Shown here: positions 36,129 to 44,762 of the stretch, piece by piece
How the letters are laid out: the number at the start of each line of letters is the position of its first letter
Numbering within the stretch: the first letter of the stretch is position 1
DNA from: PCC-10605 sp964409355
GTDB lineage: Bacteria; Cyanobacteriota; Cyanobacteriia; Cyanobacteriales; Cyanobacteriaceae
Length of the DNA stretch: 64,000 nucleotides
Assembly (NCBI GenBank): GCA_964409355.1
Contig: CAYPDC010000003.1
Location: 9,892 to 73,891, forward strand
Direction of reading: 5' to 3'
Position numbers and translations under genes: made by a program
The notes under the pieces: generated by a model
What the model saw: the letters and a program-made list of their open reading frames with translations, nothing else
Database searches by the model: none
Told to the model about the DNA's origin: nothing

Positions 36129-36158
36129 AAAATATAAACTTTTGAAAAATTAAAATCC

Positions 36159-37046
36159 ATGATTCATAACATCAAACACTTGCAAAAACTTTATGCTCAA
36201 GGTGTAAATATTATTAATTATCTTAAACAAGAAAATAGAGAAAATATTAATGATGTTGAGATAATTCAAATAAGTTATGATATTCAAGCAGGTAGCTATC
36301 GAAAAAGATTTTATGAACAACCTGATTTAAAAGTCAAATACTGCCAAAAATTAGCTGAAACTATAGATCAATTAGGTTCATTTGAATCAATTTTATTAGT
36401 TGGTGTGGGAGAAGCGATCACATTATCTTTAGTTATTAAATACTTAAAAAATAAACCTTCCAAAATATATGGAATTGATATTTCTTGGTCAAGAATAAAA
36501 TATGGACAAATATTTGCAAAAGAACAAGGTTTAGAAAATATAAATTTATTTGTTGCTGATTTATTTCAACTCCCTTTTTTAGATAATTCTATTGACTTAG
36601 TTATGAGTAATCATTCTTTAGAACCCAATGGAGGAAAAGAAAAACAGGCTATTTGCGAACTGAATAGGGTAGCCAAAAAATACGTTTTAATGAATGAACC
36701 TTCATATCAATTTGGAAATAAAATCGCTCAAGAAAGAATTGATAAAATGGGTTATGTTAAAAACTTAGCAAAACATTCAGAAGAATTAGGTTTTAATGTT
36801 GTTAAACAGGAATTATTTGGAATCTCAATGAACCCCAAAAATCCTACAGAAAATATAATTATCAAAAAAGATTCTATTGGAGATCATGTTGATCAACCTT
36901 TAGCTTGTCCTTTAACGGGTAATCCTTTGATAAAACTTCAAGATTGTTTTTTCTCTGTTGAGGGAATGTTAGCTTATCCAATTATAGGAGGCATTCCTTG
37001 CCTATTATCTTCAAAAAGTATTGTCGCTACACATTTACAAGAATGA
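36159..37046 (+). CDS. SAM methyltransferase with Trm112-like tail
   Basis: 295 residues. Class I methyltransferase core (~55-190): ILLVGVGEAITLSLVI motif I, YGIDIS motif II, VMSNHSLEPNGG. The C-terminal 55 residues (LACPLTGNPLIKLQDCFFS…YPIIGGIPCLL) resemble a Trm112p zinc-ribbon. This combination is frequent in surface-polysaccharide clusters, where it may O- or N-methylate a sugar. Last gene of the run starting with hisH-like. Confidence 0.75.
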   Translation: MIHNIKHLQKLYAQGVNIINYLKQENRENINDVEIIQISYDIQAGSYRKRFYEQPDLKVKYCQKLAETIDQLGSFESILLVGVGEAITLSLVIKYLKNKPSKIYGIDISWSRIKYGQIFAKEQGLENINLFVADLFQLPFLDNSIDLVMSNHSLEPNGGKEKQAICELNRVAKKYVLMNEPSYQFGNKIAQERIDKMGYVKNLAKHSEELGFNVVKQELFGISMNPKNPTENIIIKKDSIGDHVDQPLACPLTGNPLIKLQDCFFSVEGMLAYPIIGGIPCLLSSKSIVATHLQE

Positions 37047-37115
37047 AGTCAGAATAATTTATTAAGTACGATCGCACCTAAAACAAAATGAAAATAGTAA
37101 ACGGATTATCCGATT

Positions 37116-37664
37116 ATGACCTTAACCGCCTATAAATGGACAACAGAAACTTATCACCAAGCTCTTGATAGTGGCATCTTTGAGGGTGAAGCAGTAGAAT
37201 TACTGAGAGGAGAAATAATTGTTATGTCACCAGAAAGAGAGCCTCACGCCTATTATAATAGCGAGGTTGCTGACTATCTTAGAAGTTTATTGGGAGATCG
37301 AGCCAAAATTAGGGATGCTAAACCCATTACACTTGGCAATAACTCCGAACCAGAGCCAGATATTGCTATAGTTAAACCATTGGGGAAAGAATACTTAAAA
37401 CATCATCCTTACCCCGAAGATATATTCTGGATTATTGAATTTTCTCAAGCAACCCTTAGCAAAGATTTGCATGAAAAAAAAGATATTTATGCCGAAGCAG
37501 GTATTATAGAATATTGGGTTGTGGACTTAAAAAATTTCCAGTTAAGGGTATTCAGAGATTTAGTTGATAATTATTACACTTCAGATTTAACTTTAAAAAC
37601 AGGTCAAATTTCGCCTCTTTCTTTCCCCGAAATTAAGATAAATATTGCACAACTAATTAACTGA
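37116..37664 (+). CDS. Uma2-family putative endonuclease
   Basis: 182-residue Uma2 domain: PD-(D/E)XK-type core with EPEPDIAIVKP, then the HPYPEDIFWIIEFSQATL segment and YAEAGIIEYWVVDL. Uma2 proteins are massively expanded in cyanobacteria; activity rarely tested. Forms a pair with 37,967 that is mirrored by the pair 50,770/51,352. Intact. Confidence 0.88.
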   Translation: MTLTAYKWTTETYHQALDSGIFEGEAVELLRGEIIVMSPEREPHAYYNSEVADYLRSLLGDRAKIRDAKPITLGNNSEPEPDIAIVKPLGKEYLKHHPYPEDIFWIIEFSQATLSKDLHEKKDIYAEAGIIEYWVVDLKNFQLRVFRDLVDNYYTSDLTLKTGQISPLSFPEIKINIAQLIN

Positions 37665-37679
37665 TAATTTAATGAAAAA

Positions 37680-37808
37680 TACCTTACGGGCAAAGAATTT
37701 GATTATATTCACAGTGCGATCGAACTTAAGCATATTTCAGCTAATGGAGATTTCACCAAAAAAACTCAACAATGGTTATGGTTATTAGAGTTCGATGTTA
37801 ATTATTGA
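37680..37808 (+). pseudogene. WecE-type sugar aminotransferase, N-terminal remnant
   Basis: A 42-codon frame YLTGKEFDYIHSAIELKHIS then ANGDFTKKTQQWLW matches the beginning of WecE/DegT-type TDP-sugar aminotransferases (…G.E.DY….A…….GDG.FT…Q.W.), then ends at TGA 37808 with no catalytic part. I infer the stub of a deleted surface-sugar gene. Confidence 0.6.
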
Positions 37809-37966
37809 AAAGAGGGCTAAAACCCTCACTACAAACCAATTAAAAATCTTTTCTGACGAAGTTTAATGTCAACAGAACAACACGATCGCACAATTAATCA
37901 TCTCAGGATAGTTTCTGTTACAATATTGGAGTTTAGGTAAAAATTTAGGTTATTGGATTTCAACTA

Positions 37967-38869
37967 ATGTATCAACAAAAAAATCCGCCTTTACCTCCTC
38001 AAGAAACACTCCCAACCATGTATGATTTACCTAGTGAAGAAGTGGAGGATTCAGGATTGCCCGATCAATATCATCTTTGGCAAGGAGAATTATTAGGAGA
38101 AACTTTTTCCCCTCCCGATTACTCTGAAAATCTAGTATTCACCGCTTGTGACTTAAATCTTTACTACGATGTACGTCATACTCATTGGTACAAACGTCCA
38201 GACTGGTTTGGGGTGGTAGGTGTTGATCGATTTTATCAGCAAAAAGAATCACGTTTAAGTTATGTTACTTGGCAAGAGGGAGTAAATCCTTTTATTGTGG
38301 TTGAATTACTCTCCCCAAGTACAGAAAAAGAAGATTTAGGACAAACATTAAGAGTTATTGATCAACCGCCCACTAAATGGGAAGTTTATGAGAAAATTTT
38401 GCGCATTCCCTATTACGTTGTTTTTAATGGCTATACAAATAAACTGCAAATATTTCAAATAACAGGTAATACTTACCAAGAAATATCTCTTTCTGAGCCA
38501 AAATTTTGGCTACCAGAAATCAATTTAGGACTAGGATTATGGCAAGGCACTTATCAAGGTTTAACTCGCCAATGGTTACGGTGGTTCGATGGACAGTGTA
38601 ACTGGATTCCTACTTTCATGGAAAGAGAACAACAACGGGCTGAAGTAGCACAGCAACAAGCTGAACTTGAAAGGCAACGGGCTGAAGTAGCACAGCAACA
38701 AGCTGAACTTGAAAGGCAACGGGCTGAAGTAGCACAGCAACGAGCTGAACTTGAAAAACAACGGGCTGAAGTAGCACAGCAACAAGCACAACAAGCGGAA
38801 ATAGAAAATCAAAGATTACGGGAATTATTAAAACAAGCAGGAATTTCTATTCCCGATGATTCAATTTAA
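37967..38869 (+). CDS. Uma2-family protein with coiled-coil repeat tail
   Basis: 300 residues. Uma2 core ~20-215 (RPDWFGVVGVDRFY, VVELLSPSTEKEDLGQTLR, WEVYEKILRIPYY). Residues ~218-280 are a charged coiled coil of QRAEVAQQQAELE repeats, followed by the conserved end LRELLKQAGISIPDDSI. The repeat units are nearly identical at DNA level (~54-bp period), so copy number is likely unstable. Close relative of 51,352; 59,808 has an analogous tail. Confidence 0.88.
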   Translation: MYQQKNPPLPPQETLPTMYDLPSEEVEDSGLPDQYHLWQGELLGETFSPPDYSENLVFTACDLNLYYDVRHTHWYKRPDWFGVVGVDRFYQQKESRLSYVTWQEGVNPFIVVELLSPSTEKEDLGQTLRVIDQPPTKWEVYEKILRIPYYVVFNGYTNKLQIFQITGNTYQEISLSEPKFWLPEINLGLGLWQGTYQGLTRQWLRWFDGQCNWIPTFMEREQQRAEVAQQQAELERQRAEVAQQQAELERQRAEVAQQRAELEKQRAEVAQQQAQQAEIENQRLRELLKQAGISIPDDSI

Positions 38870-38928
38870 TTACGATCAACTATTGGGGATTTAAACTTCT
38901 GTATCCATATCTTTTGACCATACATTTT

Positions 38929-39156
38929 ATGAATACTAAAAATATTCCTCAACAGTTACCATTTTTGGAAAGTATTTGTTGGCAAACGAAAAACATTTAT
39001 GAATTTAGTTTAGAAGAAATGTTATCCCGCTATGAAAGAGGGTGGAGTTATCGAAAACTATTTAATAATTTAGAATCTGAAGAATATCAGTTCATTTATC
39101 AATTAGCTAAACAATATAATTCTTGGTTATTAACAGAATTAACAAATGATTTTTAA
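38929..39156 (+). CDS. Antitoxin-like partner of AbiEii-type protein
   Basis: 75 residues from ATG 38929 (in-frame TTG at 38914 less likely): PQQLPFLESICWQ, ELSEEEML-like segment FSLEEMLSRYERGWSYRKLF, ending LLTELTNDF. I recall this small protein as the usual upstream partner of cyanobacterial AbiEii-like nucleotidyltransferases. Overlaps the next gene by 11 bases, implying translational coupling. An antitoxin role is inferred. Confidence 0.7.
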   Translation: MNTKNIPQQLPFLESICWQTKNIYEFSLEEMLSRYERGWSYRKLFNNLESEEYQFIYQLAKQYNSWLLTELTNDF

Positions 39157-39886
39157 CAGAGATCATCATAATAAAATATCTTTTATTCTCCATCAATTAA
39201 AACCGTCAATTTTTGAGGATAGTTTTGCTTATTTTGGTGGTGGAACATTAATTGCCCTTCAATATCAAGAATATCGAAAAAGTAATGATATAGATTTTAT
39301 TTGTCCGATTAATTTATCGGGTTATAAACAGTTAAGAACCATTATTTTTGAGCAAGGTTATCAAGCTCTATTTTCCCATATTGATAATATTTCTATTGGT
39401 AGGGCGACAATGGATCAATATGGTATTCGTCTATTACTTCAGGTTGATGATTCCCTAATTAAAATGGAAATTATTGCGGAAGGGCGTTTTCAACTGGGTA
39501 AACCAGAGTATTTTTCATGGTCATCTATTCCTTGTCTGAATTTTGATGATTGTTGTACTGCAAAACTTTTAGCTAATGCCGATCGATTTATGGATGATAG
39601 TGTCAAATCAAGGGATTTGATTGATTTAGCTATGCTTCGATCGCAATCTTCTTTTAGTCAAGGTGCGATCGCCAAAGCTGAAAATGCTTATGAAGTAATT
39701 AGACCATTAAGAGTAGCAATTAAACGTTTTCAGGAAAGAGAAAATTATCGAGAGAAATGTTTTAAGAGTTTAGAAATTGATAAAACCAATATTCCCTTAA
39801 TTATAGATGGAATTGATTTATTAGCAGAAGATGTCGGTTTATCCCCTACAATAAGAATGTTTGACGAGCTACCGAATCTTTTTTAA
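39146..39886 (+). CDS. AbiEii/AbiGii-like nucleotidyltransferase toxin
   Basis: 246 residues with the nucleotidyltransferase signature YFGGGTLIAL (residues ~29-38) and SNDIDFICP (46-54). AbiEii-type proteins are toxins in abortive-infection TA systems, some acting by modifying tRNA ends. Coupled to the small gene upstream. Frame intact. Confidence 0.8.
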   Translation: MIFNRDHHNKISFILHQLKPSIFEDSFAYFGGGTLIALQYQEYRKSNDIDFICPINLSGYKQLRTIIFEQGYQALFSHIDNISIGRATMDQYGIRLLLQVDDSLIKMEIIAEGRFQLGKPEYFSWSSIPCLNFDDCCTAKLLANADRFMDDSVKSRDLIDLAMLRSQSSFSQGAIAKAENAYEVIRPLRVAIKRFQERENYREKCFKSLEIDKTNIPLIIDGIDLLAEDVGLSPTIRMFDELPNLF

Positions 39887-39960
39887 ACAAACAAAAATAA
39901 CATTTACGGATAAAAGTTACAATTATTGATAATGAAAAATAGACACAAAAGGAGAAATCA

Positions 39961-40323
39961 ATGACACAAGTAATTTTAGACTTACCAGAAGAAATGATGA
40001 TTCGTCTTCATGGTTTAGAGGAAAAATTAACGCAAATTATAGAGTTAGGAATAAGAGAATTGAATGCTTCTAGTCAAATAGGATTTAAAGGTTTCGGTGA
40101 AGTGTTAGAATTTTTGGCTTCCTTACCTTCCCCAGAAGAAATTATCGCTTTAAGTCCAAATCCTGATTTACAAGGTAGAATAGATTTTCTTTTGGAAAAA
40201 AGTCGTCATGGTAATCTTACAAAAGATGAAGAAAATTTGTGGCAACAATATCAATATTTGGAACATTTAGTACGCCTTGCCAAAGCCAAAGCCTATTTAA
40301 AATTGCAGGAAAAACAAATGTAA
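39961..40323 (+). CDS. Small helical protein upstream of HNH nuclease
   Basis: 120 residues: a VILDLPEEMMIRLHGLEEKL start like ribbon-helix-helix or VapB-type antitoxins, then a helical tail (LEKSRHGNLTKDEENLWQQY, then EHLVRLAKAKAYLKLQE). A strong AAAGGAG site precedes ATG. Three bases separate it from the HNH gene. I infer a two-gene cassette in which this may control the nuclease; not recognised as a named family. Confidence 0.65.
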   Translation: MTQVILDLPEEMMIRLHGLEEKLTQIIELGIRELNASSQIGFKGFGEVLEFLASLPSPEEIIALSPNPDLQGRIDFLLEKSRHGNLTKDEENLWQQYQYLEHLVRLAKAKAYLKLQEKQM

Positions 40324-40326
40324 AAA

Positions 40327-40752
40327 ATGAGTAAAACCTATATTTCTTCTCATTTGAAAAACACTGTTTTCCATCGAGCTAAAAATTGTTGTGAATATTG
40401 TTTAATTCCTCAAATTGCTACATTTGCTTCCCCTCAAATTGATCATATTATTGCAGAAAAACATGGTGGTTTAACTGAATTAAATAATTTAGCTTTATCC
40501 TGTACTTTATGTAATCAATATAAAGGTACGGATTTAACTTCGATCGATCCTCACACGGGTAAAATTGTACAACTTTTTCATCCTCGTCAAGATATTTGGT
40601 CAGAACATTTTACGATCATCAATGGAGAAATTATCGCAAAAACATCTAAAGGTAGAGTTACAGTTAAACTATTACAGTTTAATAACAAAGAACGAATAAA
40701 AGAGCGTAAATTAATGATTTCTGCTAAGATTTATCCTAATGGCGAAGACTGA
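40327..40752 (+). CDS. HNH endonuclease
   Basis: 141 residues with a complete HNH motif: CCEYC (C-x2-C), IDHIIAEKHGG, NNLALSCTLCNQYKG. Small stand-alone HNH enzymes are found in defence and mobile contexts. Cotranscribed with the preceding small gene. DNA target unknown. Confidence 0.85.
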   Translation: MSKTYISSHLKNTVFHRAKNCCEYCLIPQIATFASPQIDHIIAEKHGGLTELNNLALSCTLCNQYKGTDLTSIDPHTGKIVQLFHPRQDIWSEHFTIINGEIIAKTSKGRVTVKLLQFNNKERIKERKLMISAKIYPNGED

Positions 40753-40853
40753 GTGAACTAAAGAAAAAAATTATAGGATAGATCAAATTTTGTCATATTA
40801 ATTAATTGATTCATAGATAATGAGGTATAATTTTTGGTAGCAAAGGAAGAATA

Positions 40854-41118
40854 ATGCACGTCATTAGTCGCAAACTATTACGAGAATTTTCTCAGAAACA
40901 CGCAGATTGTTGTCTGGCTTTAGATGACTGGTATCAAATCGCTAAACAGGCAAATTGGAAGAATCTTATTGAAGTTCAAACCGTTTATCCTCAAGCGGAA
41001 GCAGTTGGGAATTTTACTTGTTAGCATTAACTATATCAAACAAATCATTTATATCAAATATGTTTTAACCCATGCCGAATATGACAAAAACTCTTGGAAA
41101 AAAAACCCTTACTTTTAA
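40854..41118 (+). pseudogene. higB: HigB-type toxin with internal deletion/frameshift
   Basis: ATG 40854 after AGGAAG opens MHVISRKLLREFSQKHADCC…QTVYPQAEAVGNFT, the N-terminal two thirds of a HigB mRNA interferase. At ~41,018 about a dozen codons are missing and the frame changes; the other frame carries the family's ending VSINYIKQIIYIKYVLTHAE. The deletion removes the conserved V-F-N-I-x-G-N-x-Y-R-L strand. The toxin is thus inactivated while its antitoxin is intact. Confidence 0.82.
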
Positions 41119-41506
41119 CTCAGAAACATACAATTATTTACTTTGTAAATATCAACCTCAAATTATTAGTAATGAAAAAGAAAATCAAAAATTTCTTGCT
41201 GTAGTTGAGGAATTAATGTTTCGTGATAATTTAACTGTTGAAGAAGATATGTTATTGGCATTACTCGTCAAACTTATTGAAGACTTTGAAGAAAAATTTT
41301 ATTCTTTAAATATTTCTACTCCTTATTCAATATTTCTTCATTTAATGGAAGCAAGAAATTTGGAAAAAATGGACGTATTCAATTTATTAAGTTCACAAGG
41401 AATAACTTTACAAATTCTTAATGGTGAATCAAGAATTAATGAGGAACAAGCTAGAATATTGGGAGATTTTTTTCATGTCAGCCCAAAATTATTTTTAGAA
41501 AATTAA
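41081..41506 (+). CDS. higA: HigA-type antitoxin (XRE)
   Basis: 141 residues from ATG 41081, overlapping the broken toxin's end. The N-terminal half is family-specific (YQPQIISNEKENQKFLAVVEEL); the C-terminal half is an XRE helix-turn-helix (FLHLMEARNLEKMDVFNLLS, then ILNGESRINEEQARILGDFF). Binds its own promoter and HigB in known systems. Intact. Confidence 0.85.
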   Translation: MTKTLGKKTLTFNSETYNYLLCKYQPQIISNEKENQKFLAVVEELMFRDNLTVEEDMLLALLVKLIEDFEEKFYSLNISTPYSIFLHLMEARNLEKMDVFNLLSSQGITLQILNGESRINEEQARILGDFFHVSPKLFLEN

Positions 41507-41521
41507 TAAAAAGATGTTGTT

Positions 41522-42268
41522 ATGAATACAGTAGCAATTATTCAAGCTAGAATGGGATCAACTCGACTACCGAATAAAGTAATGAAAATGTTGTGCGATC
41601 GAACCGTCTTATCCCATGTAATTAATCGAGTGAAAAGCTGTAATAGGATTGATCAAATAGTAGTAGCCACTACCAGCCTACCCCAAGATGATGCGATCGT
41701 CCAAGAAGCCGAGTCGTGTAATGTAAATTGGTTTAGAGGAAGTGAAACTAACGTATTAGAACGTTATTACTTAGCTGGAAAAGAATATCAAGCCGATACC
41801 ATCATGAGAATAACCTCTGATTGTCCTTTACTAGACATAGAGATTATTGAAGAACTGTTATCATACTTTCAAGAAGAAAATAACATGGGTTTAGGCATAG
41901 ATTATCTTAGCAACACACTAAGGCGATCGTTTCCCATCGGTTTAGATGCAGAAGTTTTCACCTTTAACGCTTTGGAAATAGCCTATAATTACGCCACCAA
42001 AGACTATGAAAAAGAACACGTTACTCCCTATATTTATCAACATCCCGATTTATTTTCCTTACATAACTTGAGTCATGACGATGATTTGTCTCATTATCGT
42101 TGGACATTAGACACCCCAGAAGATTACGAATTAATTAAGATTATTTATGAAAATTTGTATCCTCAAAATCCCTTATTTGGCATGGATGAGATATTATCTT
42201 TATTAGAAAATAAACCAAACCTAACTAAAATAAATGCTAATGTTAAACAAAAAAAATTAGGAGAATAA
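41522..42268 (+). CDS. pseF: Pseudaminic acid cytidylyltransferase-type enzyme (SpsF/PseF)
   Basis: 248 residues, CMP-KDO-synthetase superfamily: AIIQARMGSTRLPNKVM (residues 5-21) binds CTP; RITSDCPLLD is the metal site region. In a pse context it most likely activates pseudaminic acid to the CMP sugar. The branch is closer to SpsF/PseF-like proteins of Gram-positives than to classical NeuA-type PseF. Four bases ahead of the pse-associated methylase gene. Confidence 0.82.
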   Translation: MNTVAIIQARMGSTRLPNKVMKMLCDRTVLSHVINRVKSCNRIDQIVVATTSLPQDDAIVQEAESCNVNWFRGSETNVLERYYLAGKEYQADTIMRITSDCPLLDIEIIEELLSYFQEENNMGLGIDYLSNTLRRSFPIGLDAEVFTFNALEIAYNYATKDYEKEHVTPYIYQHPDLFSLHNLSHDDDLSHYRWTLDTPEDYELIKIIYENLYPQNPLFGMDEILSLLENKPNLTKINANVKQKKLGE

Positions 42269-42272
42269 TTAC

Positions 42273-42899
42273 ATGAATCAATTTAAAACAGAACAAGAAA
42301 TATTTTGGGCAGAAACTTTCGGAGATCAATATATAGATAGAAATTCAGATTTAATTAATATTTCTAAAAACATTGCTCTTTTTTCTAAAATTATTCAGAG
42401 AACTCAAGCTATCAATTCAGTTATTGAGTTCGGTTCTAATATAGGATTAAACTTATTAGCAATTAATAAATTATTACCAAAAGTTGAATTATCCGCCATA
42501 GAAATTAACGAAAAAGCTATTGACAAAATGACCAAAATCGGGGGGGGTAATATAAATATTTATAATCAATCAATTTTAGATTTTAAAGTAGATTATCAAA
42601 GAGATTTTGTCTTTACTAAAGGTGTTTTAATTCACATTAATCCTGAGTATTTACCTAAAGTATATGAATTACTTTATCAGACTAGCAAACAATATATTTG
42701 CATCGCTGAATATTATAATCCTACCCCTGTAGAAATTACTTATCGTGATCATGAAGGTAAATTATTTAAAAGAGATTTTGCAGGAGAAATAATGGATAAA
42801 TATAATGATTTAAAATTAGTTGATTATGGTTTTGTTTATCACCGTGATTATCATTTTGCCCAAGATGATCTAAACTGGTTTTTATTAGAAAAAGTATAA
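42273..42899 (+). CDS. Pseudaminic acid biosynthesis-associated methylase
   Basis: 208 residues. TEQEIFWAETFGDQYIDRN is the signature start of the TIGR03587-type methylase seen beside pse genes; a class I SAM fold follows (SVIEFGSNIGLNL, then LSAIEINEKAID). Probably methylates the nonulosonic acid or its precursor; exact position unknown. Sits between pseF and the defence-like ATPase cluster, whose first gene starts 3 bases downstream. Confidence 0.87.
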   Translation: MNQFKTEQEIFWAETFGDQYIDRNSDLINISKNIALFSKIIQRTQAINSVIEFGSNIGLNLLAINKLLPKVELSAIEINEKAIDKMTKIGGGNINIYNQSILDFKVDYQRDFVFTKGVLIHINPEYLPKVYELLYQTSKQYICIAEYYNPTPVEITYRDHEGKLFKRDFAGEIMDKYNDLKLVDYGFVYHRDYHFAQDDLNWFLLEKV

Positions 42900-42901
42900 A
42901 T

Positions 42902-44107
42902 ATGGTCAATAAATCTATCCCTAGAATTGAATATTTAAAAGTACAAAACTATCGAGCATTACATCACTTAGAACTAAAAAATATTACCCCTTTAACTATT
43001 TTTTTAGGACCGAATGGCAGTGGAAAATCCACTATCTTTGACGTTTTTGCCTTCTTATCAGAATGTTTTACCGAAAGTCTGCGCAAGGCATGGGATAGAC
43101 GGGGAAGATTTCGAGAATTACGCACCAGAGGTACAAATGAACCAATTATCATTGAAATCAAGTATCGAGAAACCAGTAATTCTCCTTTAATTACCTATCA
43201 TTTAGCCATTGATGAAGAAAATAATCGCCCCTTTGTAGTAGAAGAATGGTTGCATTGGCGTAGGGGTAGTCATGGTAAACCTTTTCGTTTTTTAGACTTT
43301 AAAAAAGGGCAAGGAGAAGTGGTTAGTGGTGAAATGCCCGATGATGAAGACGATCGAATTTTTGAACAGTTAGAATCTCCTGAATTTATTGCCGTCAATA
43401 CTTTAGGGCAATTTGCCAAACATCCCAGAGTTAGCGCCCTCAGAAAATTTATTACCAGTTGGTATTTATCCTATCTAACCGCCGATAATACTCGCACTCA
43501 ACCCGAAGCCGGGGCGCAAGAAAGACTATCCCCTACTGGAGATAATTTGCCCAACGTCATTCAATACTTAAAAGAAGATTACCCCGAAAGATTAGAAGAT
43601 ATTTTACACACCCTTTCCCATCGTATTCCCCGATTAGAAAAAGTCGAAGCGTCTATTATGCCCAATGGACAACTTTTATTACAGATAAAAGATGCACCTT
43701 TTAAAGAACCAATTTTAGGAAAATTTGCTTCCGATGGCACACTAAAAATGTTAGCTTATTTAACAGTTTTATACGATCCTTTTCCTCCTCAATTAATTGG
43801 TATTGAAGAACCCGAAAATCATTTACATCCCCGATTATTACCTGAATTAAGTGAAGAATGTCGATCGGCATCTAGTAATAGTCAGTTAATGGTGACAACC
43901 CATTCTCCTTTTTTTATTGATAGTTTAAAACCAGAAGAATTATGGGTATTATATCGAGATGAAAAAGGTTTTACTCAGGCAAAAAATACAGCTAATATGA
44001 GAGGTATTAAAGAATTTTTAAATCATGGTGCAACATTAGGTTCTTTATGGATGGAGGATTATTTTGAAGTAGGTAATCCCTTAAAAAATTCTGGTTTGCC
44101 CTATTAA
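42902..44107 (+). CDS. AAA-family (OLD-like) ATPase
   Basis: 401 residues, SMC/ABC-type ATPase: Walker A GPNGSGKS at 36-43, Walker B IGIEEPENHLHP, and MVTTHSPFF with the switch histidine. No TOPRIM domain is fused; instead the next gene encodes a DUF4276 (TOPRIM-like) protein, giving a split OLD-like pair as seen in several phage-defence systems. Closely spaced in a four-gene set to 46,439. Confidence 0.85.
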   Translation: MVNKSIPRIEYLKVQNYRALHHLELKNITPLTIFLGPNGSGKSTIFDVFAFLSECFTESLRKAWDRRGRFRELRTRGTNEPIIIEIKYRETSNSPLITYHLAIDEENNRPFVVEEWLHWRRGSHGKPFRFLDFKKGQGEVVSGEMPDDEDDRIFEQLESPEFIAVNTLGQFAKHPRVSALRKFITSWYLSYLTADNTRTQPEAGAQERLSPTGDNLPNVIQYLKEDYPERLEDILHTLSHRIPRLEKVEASIMPNGQLLLQIKDAPFKEPILGKFASDGTLKMLAYLTVLYDPFPPQLIGIEEPENHLHPRLLPELSEECRSASSNSQLMVTTHSPFFIDSLKPEELWVLYRDEKGFTQAKNTANMRGIKEFLNHGATLGSLWMEDYFEVGNPLKNSGLPY

Positions 44108-44146
44108 TAATTATACTAAATAATTTTATCTAAAAGGTTATAAAAA

Positions 44147-44761
44147 GTGCATTTAGAATTTTTAGTTGAGGAAGCGTCTTTAAGCATCACTTTAGAGTGT
44201 ATTTTGCCAAAAATATTACCTAAATCTATTACTTTTAAAACCCATGATTTTAGGGGTAAAGATGAATTAATAAAAAAATTGCCTAATCGCTTAAGAGGTT
44301 ATAAAGCATGGCTTCCTGATGATTGGAAAATAATAATTTTGATTGACGAAGATAGACAAGATTGTAAAATTCTTAAACAAAAATTGGAAGAAATTGCTAG
44401 TAATGTAGGATTTATCACAAAAACATCTCGTCAAATAGATGAGGATTTTCAAGTCTTAAATAGAATTGTAATTGAAGAATTAGAAGCATGGTTTTTCGGT
44501 GATATAGATGCTATTTGCAAAGCATATCCTAAAGTATCTCGCAATTTAACTCAAAAAAAATCTTTTCGAGAACCTGATAAAATACAAGGTGGAACTTGGG
44601 AAGCCTTAGAAAAAGTATTAAAACAAGCAGGTTATCATCAAGGAGGATTAGAAAAATTTAAGGCGGCAAAAGCGATTTCTTCTTATATGAATCCCTCAAT
44701 TAATAAGTCTTATAGTTTTCAAATTTTTTATCAAAGTTTATTAAAAATGACTGAAAAATAA
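44147..44761 (+). CDS. DUF4276-family protein (TOPRIM-like)
   Basis: 204 residues from GTG 44147. LEFLVEEASLSITLECILPKIL contains the early glutamate and IIILIDEDRQDCK the later acidic motif of a TOPRIM-like fold; VIEELEAWFFGDIDAI is DUF4276-typical. DUF4276 proteins accompany AAA ATPases as the putative effector nuclease in defence islands. One base separates it from the next ATPase gene. Catalytic role inferred. Confidence 0.78.
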   Translation: MHLEFLVEEASLSITLECILPKILPKSITFKTHDFRGKDELIKKLPNRLRGYKAWLPDDWKIIILIDEDRQDCKILKQKLEEIASNVGFITKTSRQIDEDFQVLNRIVIEELEAWFFGDIDAICKAYPKVSRNLTQKKSFREPDKIQGGTWEALEKVLKQAGYHQGGLEKFKAAKAISSYMNPSINKSYSFQIFYQSLLKMTEK

Positions 44762-44762
44762 T

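Noticed and set aside
38576..38812. 78-codon minus-strand frame with repeated CYFSPL
   Set aside because: Antisense shadow of the Uma2 coiled-coil repeat.
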